Assembly: GCA_964547995.1 (NCBI GenBank)
Contig: CAZJRB010000171.1
Location: 1 to 10,315 of the forward strand
Direction: 5' to 3'
Source of the DNA: CAZJRB01 sp964547995
GTDB lineage: Bacteria > Planctomycetota > Planctomycetia > Pirellulales > Thermoguttaceae
DNA length: 10,315 nucleotides
Position 1 is the first letter of the stretch. Each line of letters begins with the position of its first letter. Position numbers and translations under genes: made by a program. The notes beneath the pieces were generated by a model. It was not told the origin of the DNA. It saw only the letters and a program-made list of their open reading frames with translations, and did not search any database. This document shows, piece by piece, positions 6,479 through 10,315 of the stretch.

Positions 6479-7957
6479 CTAAGCTCTACCCAATGACCAG
6501 CCTTTTCGATATGGGGTGTGGATGAACTCGTTCGCCTCTTGGTTGTCGAACTCGAGCTTCTTCGCGTCCCATTTCAGCTTCTCGCCGGGGACACGCTGGG
6601 CAGCGACGCCGAGCAGCACCATTTCCGTGAGCTGACCGCCATAGTCGGCAAAGTTTGAGCTGGCGGGCTTACCGTCCTTGCAGGCCCGGATCCAATCGCC
6701 TTCATGACCGCCGCTAACCCTCGGGATCGTCTTCTCGGGGGGATTGAAGTTCTTCATCCTTACTTCCGGGATAATCCTGGCGCCTCCGGCGCCGTGGGAG
6801 CCATGGATGATGGTTTCCTTCTCTCCAAATATGACGGCACCGCTTGCCGACAGTTTCCTGCCGTCTTCAAGCATTTCAGGTCTTGGGACCTGGAAGTCTC
6901 CGTCGTACCATACAAGCTTCACGGGGCAGAGCTTGAGCGCCGCGATCATCTTCTCGGGAATCTTGCCGTATTTTTCCTTGATTGCCGCGAGGCCCTTTTC
7001 GTACGTTTTGTTGCTGCGCTCGGGAAATTCGTAAGTTACTTTTGCTGCGATTGGAAATGCTTTGCCCTTCAATTCAGGCTTATGATGCTTGACCTCGGCG
7101 GTTATGCTTGTTGGATTCATCAAGTCAAGCGCCCAGCACGCAGGATCCAGAATGTGGCAGCCCATATCGCCCAATGCTCCCGTTCCGAAGTCCAGCCACG
7201 CGCGCCACTTGAAGGGATGATATGCCGGACTATACTTGCGGTCTGTTGCAGGGCCAAGCCAGAGATCCCAGTTCAATGTATCGGGTACGGGCGGAAAGCT
7301 CTTCGGCAGATCCCTGGCCGCGAAGTTAGCATACCAGGGGCCTTTATCGGGACGGTCGGTCCAGGCATGCACTTCCCTGACGTCTCCAATGGAACCGGAC
7401 TGGATCCATTCGCGGACCATGCGGATCTGTTCTGATGAATGCCCCTGGTTGCCCATCTGGGTCATGATCTTCGGGTTTGCCCGGGCGTACTCAGTGATCC
7501 GGCGCGCCTCGACCACCGTATGGGTCAACGGCTTTTGGCAGAAGACGTGTTTTCCCGCCTGCATGGCGGCCATGGTGATGACCGCATGCGTATGGTCGGG
7601 CGTTGCGATGATAACGGCGTCGATATCCTTCTGCTTTTCCAGCATGACCCGGTAATCGTCATACCGGGCAGCCTTCGGGTAGGCGTTGAATACTTTCCCC
7701 GCGTACTTGCTATCGACATCACAGAGCGCGACAATGTTTTCACCCCGGCAGCTACGGAGATTGCCGTTGCCCATACCGCCGACGCCAATGCCGGCTATGT
7801 TCAATTTCCCGCTTGGCGGTGTCTGGTCATTGGCCCCGACAGCGTAGCCGGGCACGATAGAAAACGCGGTTGCGGCGGCAGCACCAGATGCCAGGAATTT
7901 CCTGCGCGAAACACCTTGATTGCTCTCTTTGCTTTTAGATGTGCTGTTTTTGGTCAT
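6479..7957 (-). CDS. Tat-exported Gfo/Idh/MocA-family oxidoreductase
   Basis: NAD(P)-dependent sugar-type oxidoreductase of 492 residues. The N-terminus is a twin-arginine signal, SRRKFLASGAAAATA at residues 17-31 followed by a hydrophobic stretch, so it should be exported folded with its cofactor. The Rossmann fold starts at 52-63 (LNIAGIGVGGMG, GxGxxGxG type) with ALCDVD at 77-82. VIIATPDHTHAVI (115-127) and FCQKPLTHT (139-147) are the family's central motifs; Lys142 is the lysine of the usual EKP motif. The catalytic C-terminal domain includes DFGTGALGDMGCHILDP (256-272) and SGGHEGDWI (415-423). The start at 7957 has AGGAGGT 5 bp upstream; an in-frame extension to 8185 runs into the next gene and is rejected. 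It lies 31 bp after the glycoside-hydrolase remnant on the same strand, a likely carbohydrate operon. Such exported members are abundant in planctomycetes; the substrate is unknown. Confidence 0.93.
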   Translation of the reverse strand: MTKNSTSKSKESNQGVSRRKFLASGAAAATAFSIVPGYAVGANDQTPPSGKLNIAGIGVGGMGNGNLRSCRGENIVALCDVDSKYAGKVFNAYPKAARYDDYRVMLEKQKDIDAVIIATPDHTHAVITMAAMQAGKHVFCQKPLTHTVVEARRITEYARANPKIMTQMGNQGHSSEQIRMVREWIQSGSIGDVREVHAWTDRPDKGPWYANFAARDLPKSFPPVPDTLNWDLWLGPATDRKYSPAYHPFKWRAWLDFGTGALGDMGCHILDPACWALDLMNPTSITAEVKHHKPELKGKAFPIAAKVTYEFPERSNKTYEKGLAAIKEKYGKIPEKMIAALKLCPVKLVWYDGDFQVPRPEMLEDGRKLSASGAVIFGEKETIIHGSHGAGGARIIPEVRMKNFNPPEKTIPRVSGGHEGDWIRACKDGKPASSNFADYGGQLTEMVLLGVAAQRVPGEKLKWDAKKLEFDNQEANEFIHTPYRKGWSLGRA

Positions 7958-7962
7958 AATGC

Positions 7963-7969
7963 ACCTCCT
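7963..7969 (-). promoter_or_regulatory. Shine-Dalgarno fixing the oxidoreductase start
   Basis: AGGAGGT on the minus strand, 5 bp before the ATG at 7957. It shows that translation starts directly before the twin-arginine signal. Confidence 0.85.
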
Positions 7970-7988
7970 AACTTGATGGATAAGACTT

Positions 7989-8633
7989 CTATTCGTACTT
8001 GATCTCCTTGATCGGAATTTCCGCGATGTGTGACTGATCTTGCAAATCGATGTACTTTGCCCAGAATTGATCGAGGGAAATCGCGACATGCCTTGATTCT
8101 CCAAGCGACACCGAGAATTGACCAGGGCCCTTTGCTTTGATGCCCGCCTTTTTGGCTGTGCCGATGCAACGCCCCGCTTCGCCATCTTCCACTTCCACGA
8201 ATCCTCGTTCGAGACCGAACAATGAAAGCCGGTCGGCGGCGAAGAGGCATAGCTCGACCGCGAGAAGCCCGAGGACGAGCTTTCCCGGGGTCTTTCCCCA
8301 GTAGAAGCCGATCCAGCCGGTCGCGGTCTTCTTCGACTCGTCGATGAAACGGCCGAACTCCTTCGCCGAGCATTTTAGCGGAAACATCTCCTCGATGACC
8401 ACCGGCTTGCCGATGGCAAAACCCTTGAGCGTCTCGATCGCGTCGTCGACTTTGCCCTTCTCCGGGTAAATGTGCACGGCGAGGAAGTCCAGTTCGCCGG
8501 CGACCTTTTCGGGCACGAAGCCGGAGGTCAGGCCCGGGCGGGCGAGGCTCCAGGGTACGAGCCCCACGGTGATCAGGTGCCGCCGGTCGTGCTTGCGGAT
8601 GGCGGCCGCGAGCTGCCCGATCCACCGCCGGGC
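7989..8633 (-). pseudogene. 5'-truncated glycoside-hydrolase-like gene
   Basis: The frame is open from 8633 to a TAG at 7989 (214 codons), with a stop just upstream at 8634-8636. Its first residues, ARRWIGQLAAAIRKHD, already read as the middle of a TIM-barrel cellulase-type (GH5-like) domain. They are followed by LITVGLVPWS, AVHIYP (about residues 52-57) and KPVVIEEMFPL (76-86), whose Glu pair sits where the catalytic nucleophile is expected, then WIGFYWGKTP. The signal peptide and the first half of the barrel, including the acid/base Glu, are missing, and repeat DNA starts at the break. A GTG at 8565-8567 could start a 192-residue product but would not make a whole enzyme. After about residue 118 the sequence no longer resembles the barrel; it may be a different C-terminal domain or a frameshift scar. 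The gene is probably dead. Confidence 0.7.
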
Positions 8634-8639
8634 CTAAGA

Positions 8640-8672
8640 CCGCCTGCGGCGGAAAGCCCGATGAATCGGGCT
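8640..8672. repeat. Two small palindromes at the glycoside-hydrolase break
   Basis: CCGCC/GGCGG with a 3-nt loop (8640-8652) and AGCCCGA/TCGGGCT with a 4-nt loop (8655-8661 and 8666-8672) lie back to back directly beside the point where the hydrolase frame stops. They belong to neither of the other two palindrome families in the window. Confidence 0.65.
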
Positions 8673-8891
8673 AACGACCAACCCCATTCGTCATTCAACA
8701 TTCATCACTCGATATTCGAAATTCGCCTGCCGCCTCCACGTCACCACGGGGCTCGCCCCCGTGGGACGCTGATTGACCACTACCCGCCCGCAAGAACAGC
8801 CCCCCTTCCTTCCGGCCACGCCGGCCGGGCCGCGCCTGGAAGAGCGGGGAAACCCCGGCCCTCGCTTAGTGGCAATCATCGCCCCACGGGG
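8673..8891. other. Repeat-rich non-coding stretch
   Basis: No gene is seen. It contains an AT-richer run of degenerate ATTC-type words (8686-8726), quite unlike the GC-rich surroundings, and an 8-bp-stem palindrome at 8744-8764 (CCACGGGG/CCCCGTGG, 5-nt loop). The remainder up to the direct repeat at 8892 is GC-rich with no feature I can name. Open frames through here have no motifs. Confidence 0.5.
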
Positions 8892-9004
8892 ACAACCCCA
8901 CGCCCCCGCCGTCAACCATCCTACCGAAAACCAACGCAACACAACACCCGCGCCTCGACGGGCTTGGAAGCCCGTCGTACATTCAACCCCCCGCCCGCTC
9001 CAGG
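8892..9004. repeat. 113-bp perfect direct repeat, copy 1
   Basis: Identical to 10124-10236 at an offset of 1232 bp. The shared block contains, on the minus strand, the final methyltransferase codons (ERAGG), its TGA stop, one 22-bp REP palindrome and about 60 bp of downstream sequence. The sequences diverge sharply on both sides. Confidence 0.95.
8956..8977 (-). repeat. REP palindrome, copy A
   Basis: Perfect 10-bp stem (CGACGGGCTT/AAGCCCGTCG) with a 2-nt loop. Read on the minus strand, GTAC precedes the hairpin. It lies 5 bp beyond the stop of the methyltransferase C-terminal piece. Confidence 0.9.
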
Positions 9005-9213
9005 TTCAACGCCAGCAGCTTCTCCAACAACTGCTCATCCGACATGCCGGGGTCCCAGTTGTAGGCGGCGAAGACTGTTTCGTCCAGCTTCCTGTGCGCC
9101 AGGTCCAGCCACGTGGGGCGCTCGTTGTAGAGGTTCGTTAGCGTGCGTTTTTTGAGCTTCTTGGCGCACTCGGCGTCGCGGGGGACCGTGCGGGCGTAGC
9201 GGACCGTGCCGAT
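8983..9213 (-). pseudogene. C-terminal fragment of an MmeI-like DNA methyltransferase
   Basis: About 76 residues up to a TGA at 8983-8985. RDAECAKKLKKRTLTNLYNE, then RPTWLDLAHRKLDETVFAAY and DEQLLEKLLALNLERA read as the closing segment of large class I SAM-dependent DNA methyltransferases of the MmeI/type IIL kind, restriction-modification enzymes of about 900 residues or more. The frame stays open further upstream to about 9561, but it there translates REP palindromes and the antisense of the transposase, so homology begins near 9213. No catalytic NPPY or motif I is present in this piece. It lies directly beside REP copies B-D and is not translatable as a working enzyme. Family assignment rests on recognising the end motif. 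Confidence 0.75.
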
Positions 9214-9235
9214 GCCGCCGTACGATGGCCCGGTA

Positions 9236-9257
9236 CGACGGGCTTCCAAGCCCGTCG
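9236..9257 (+). repeat. REP palindrome, copy B
   Basis: Perfect 10-bp stem and 2-nt loop, with GTAC at the 5' foot on the plus strand. It is a direct repeat of copy C, with starts 35 bp apart. Confidence 0.9.
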
Positions 9258-9270
9258 ATTCCCCGCTGTA

Positions 9271-9292
9271 CGACGGGCTTCCAAGCCCGTCG
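9271..9292 (+). repeat. REP palindrome, copy C
   Basis: Same palindrome with GTAC at the 5' foot on the plus strand. It forms an inverted pair with copy D across a 21-bp spacer, a BIME-like unit. Confidence 0.9.
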
Positions 9293-9313
9293 ATCGCCGA
9301 TTTCGCCTCTTCT

Positions 9314-9335
9314 CGACGGGCTTGGAAGCCCGTCG
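9314..9335 (-). repeat. REP palindrome, copy D
   Basis: Same palindrome in the opposite orientation (GTAC precedes it on the minus strand). It lies 20 bp past the stop codon of the transposase and could also act as a 3' hairpin for its mRNA. Confidence 0.9.
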
Positions 9336-9376
9336 TACAGTCAGCGGTCGTACGTTCAGCCATCGTACGTTCCCAT
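9332..9376. repeat. Degenerate 15-bp tandem repeat at the transposase 3' end
   Basis: Three 15-bp units (9332-9346, 9347-9361, 9362-9376) share a TCGTAC core and follow or overlap the transposase stop codon. Each carries the same GTAC word found beside the REP hairpins. Confidence 0.5.
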
Positions 9377-10057
9377 CGCATCGCGAAATCCCCAACCTGC
9401 CGCCTCCCAGTCCGGATGAATCCACCGAACCCACAAGCCTCGCGGTAATCCGGCTTTCGCTCCATTTCGTCCAATGTACTGAATAACGCGGAACAGATGC
9501 TCTTCATCCCGGACAATCCTGTCGTAGCTCTCCTCTTCCCATAGCACGCCTTGACGCCCAAGCAGCGTGTTTGCCTTGCGGCTTACGAATCCTTTCATGC
9601 TCGCCAAAACCTCTTCCAGATCGTTCTCCCCAAGCGGTTTGATCACAAGATGCACATGGTTCGGCATGACCGCAAAGCAAGACGTCAGGTACCGGTCGTT
9701 CTGAAAGTGCAAGAGCGACTTCGACATCTCCTCGGCAAGCTCGCGATGGCGGAACACGCACTCGCCGTAGCCCTCGTCCATCCACCGCTCGGTCTTTCGC
9801 GTGATTTCGCGAGCGAACTCGTGCCACTGCTCATCGGTGCGAGGTTCCGGGTGCGAACGTTCCCAAACGATGCGCCACTCCTTCAACGCGCGGAGTTGTT
9901 CCTGCGGGATGCAGTCCGCAAGACGAAACGTCACGAAGTACGTCGTGCCCTCCTGTCGCCAATGAGGCAGCCGCCGGTGGTAGACACGGATCGGCAATTC
10001 CGGATCGAGCCCACGAAACCCCGGCGGCGCATCCAAATTGAAGGACTCGGAGATCAT
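9356..10057 (-). CDS. REP-associated tyrosine transposase (RAYT, Y1/HUH family)
   Basis: Complete 233-residue Y1-type single-strand transposase. RAYTs cut and join single-stranded DNA at REP hairpins and are thought to spread them. The HUH motif is MPNHVHLVIKP with His134 and His136. SYDRIVRDEEHLFRVIQYIG (177-196) is the conserved helix; by comparison with E. coli TnpA-REP the catalytic Tyr is Tyr194. The usual NPxKAGL appears as NGAKAGL (198-204). The early TTYFVTFRLAD (38-48) is the family's first strand, and residues 53-118 form a charged helical insert typical of longer members. The start at 10057 has GGAG 6 bp upstream; an open frame back to 10174 only translates REP DNA. An inverted pair of REPs (copies E and D) brackets the gene. 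All key residues are intact, so it may be active. Confidence 0.92.
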   Translation of the reverse strand: MISESFNLDAPPGFRGLDPELPIRVYHRRLPHWRQEGTTYFVTFRLADCIPQEQLRALKEWRIVWERSHPEPRTDEQWHEFAREITRKTERWMDEGYGECVFRHRELAEEMSKSLLHFQNDRYLTSCFAVMPNHVHLVIKPLGENDLEEVLASMKGFVSRKANTLLGRQGVLWEEESYDRIVRDEEHLFRVIQYIGRNGAKAGLPRGLWVRWIHPDWEAAGWGFRDAMGTYDG

Positions 10058-10078
10058 CGCCTTCTCCACAAGCTTGTA

Positions 10079-10100
10079 CAACGGGCTTCCAAGCCCGTCG
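10079..10100 (+). repeat. REP palindrome, copy E (one mismatch)
   Basis: Same palindrome with a G-to-A change near the outer end of the left arm. GTAC still precedes it on the plus strand. It lies 22 bp upstream of the transposase start. Confidence 0.88.
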
Positions 10101-10123
10101 ATCGCCAAGCCAGGACAGCCTCC

Positions 10124-10236
10124 ACAACCCCACGCCCCCGCCGTCAACCATCCTACCGAAAACCAACGCAACACAACACCCGCGCCTCGACGGGCTTGGA
10201 AGCCCGTCGTACATTCAACCCCCCGCCCGCTCCAGG
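10124..10236. repeat. 113-bp perfect direct repeat, copy 2
   Basis: Identical to 8892-9004. On the minus strand its first bases continue the reading frame of the methyltransferase motif I piece and end it with the same ERAGG-stop. Confidence 0.95.
10188..10209 (-). repeat. REP palindrome, copy F
   Basis: Perfect palindrome inside the second 113-bp repeat and equivalent to copy A. GTAC precedes it on the minus strand. Confidence 0.9.
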
Positions 10237-10315
10237 AGCAGGTTGATCGCCACGTAGAGAAAATTGCCCGAGCCGCACGCCGGGTCGAGGATTTTGACGT
10301 CGGCCAGCCGCCCGA
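10215..10315 (-). pseudogene. Methyltransferase motif I piece joined to a premature C-terminus
   Basis: The visible 32 codons enter from the right edge and read GRLADVKILDPACGSGNFLY then VAINLLLERAGG and TGA (10215-10217). ILDPACGSGNFLY is the SAM-binding motif I of large DNA methyltransferases. In such enzymes several hundred residues, including the NPPY catalytic motif and the target recognition domain, follow it. Here the frame jumps within about 10 codons to the last residues of the C-terminal piece at 8983-9213 and stops, so the encoded protein would be truncated and inactive. The gene start lies outside the window. Because this stretch is at the window edge, an assembly join at the repeat is an alternative explanation. 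Confidence 0.7.

Larger units (their letters stand above)
9236..10100 (-). mobile_element. RAYT/REP cassette (REPtron-like)
   Basis: The transposase gene with REP copies B, C and D on its 3' side and copy E on its 5' side. REPtrons, meaning a RAYT gene with nearby REPs in inverted pairs, are usually single-copy domesticated elements rather than insertion sequences. No terminal target-site duplication is visible at the palindromes themselves. The cassette sits between the two methyltransferase pieces. Confidence 0.75.

Noticed and set aside
6189..6482. Small open frames (97 aa on plus, 133 aa on minus) between the NDK-type gene and the oxidoreductase
   Set aside because: No ribosome binding site and no recognisable motif; composition is like random GC-rich sequence and they overlap the promoter region.
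7958..8185. In-frame N-terminal extension of the oxidoreductase
   Set aside because: It has no ribosome binding site, overlaps the hydrolase remnant, and would bury the twin-arginine signal 90 residues inside; AGGAGGT marks the start at 7957.
9214..9561. Upstream part of the minus-strand frame leading into the methyltransferase fragment
   Set aside because: It only translates REP palindromes and the antisense of the transposase end; repeated SPSYSG/GLEARRT words are REP DNA read as protein.
10058..10174. N-terminal extension of the RAYT starting in the 113-bp repeat
   Set aside because: The translation comes from REP and repeat DNA, and the same MLRWFSVGWLTAGAWG occurs at the other repeat copy with no transposase behind it.
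8956..10209. CRISPR array formed by the repeated 22-bp palindrome
   Set aside because: Copies occur in both orientations with spacings from 13 to over 700 bp, and an RAYT gene is present with no cas genes; this is a REP family.

Overview
The window is GC-rich bacterial DNA that looks planctomycete-like. The grounds are a secreted type I sulfatase, a Tat-exported Gfo/Idh/MocA oxidoreductase next to a glycoside-hydrolase remnant, a membrane-anchored GTPase, a STAS protein, and intergenic DNA full of short perfect palindromes with a REP-associated tyrosine transposase (RAYT). The taxonomic call is inference from gene content; there is no rRNA or other marker gene. Both window ends cut through genes, so it may be a contig or a slice of one.

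Layout. 2-1189 (+): an MBL-fold/beta-CASP nuclease whose N-terminus lies outside the window. 1190-1507: an intergenic region with a nested inverted repeat made of two REP-like hairpins. 1508-1882 and 1905-3320 (+): a STAS-domain protein and an exported sulfatase, 22 bp apart and probably co-transcribed. 3458-5254 (+): a 598-residue P-loop GTPase with C-terminal membrane segments. 5367-6101 (-): an enlarged nucleoside diphosphate kinase-type protein, convergent with the GTPase, with a good sigma70-type promoter at 6201-6229 and a leader hairpin. 6479-7957 (-): the Gfo/Idh/MocA oxidoreductase. 7989-8633 (-): a 5'-truncated glycoside-hydrolase-like gene that would have been upstream of it in the same operon.

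From about 8634 to the end the DNA is a repeat-rich, rearranged zone. Six copies of a 22-bp palindrome, all with GTAC at the same foot of the hairpin, surround a complete RAYT gene (9356-10057, -). The cassette lies between two pieces of what looks like one class of large DNA methyltransferase (MmeI/type IIL-like), all on the minus strand: a piece with SAM-binding motif I at the right edge (10215-10315) and a C-terminal piece (8983-9213). Both pieces end in the same codons, because a perfect 113-bp direct repeat (8892-9004 and 10124-10236) carries the last codons, the stop codon and one REP palindrome. The methyltransferase is therefore broken here, and the RAYT/REP cassette plus duplication is the most interesting part of the window.

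The left half (RNA processing or decay, STAS signalling, sulfatase, GTPase, NDK) shows no single pathway. The sulfatase and the oxidoreductase/glycoside-hydrolase pair fit the polysaccharide-degrading lifestyle common in planctomycetes. I found no CRISPR array, tRNA or rRNA.
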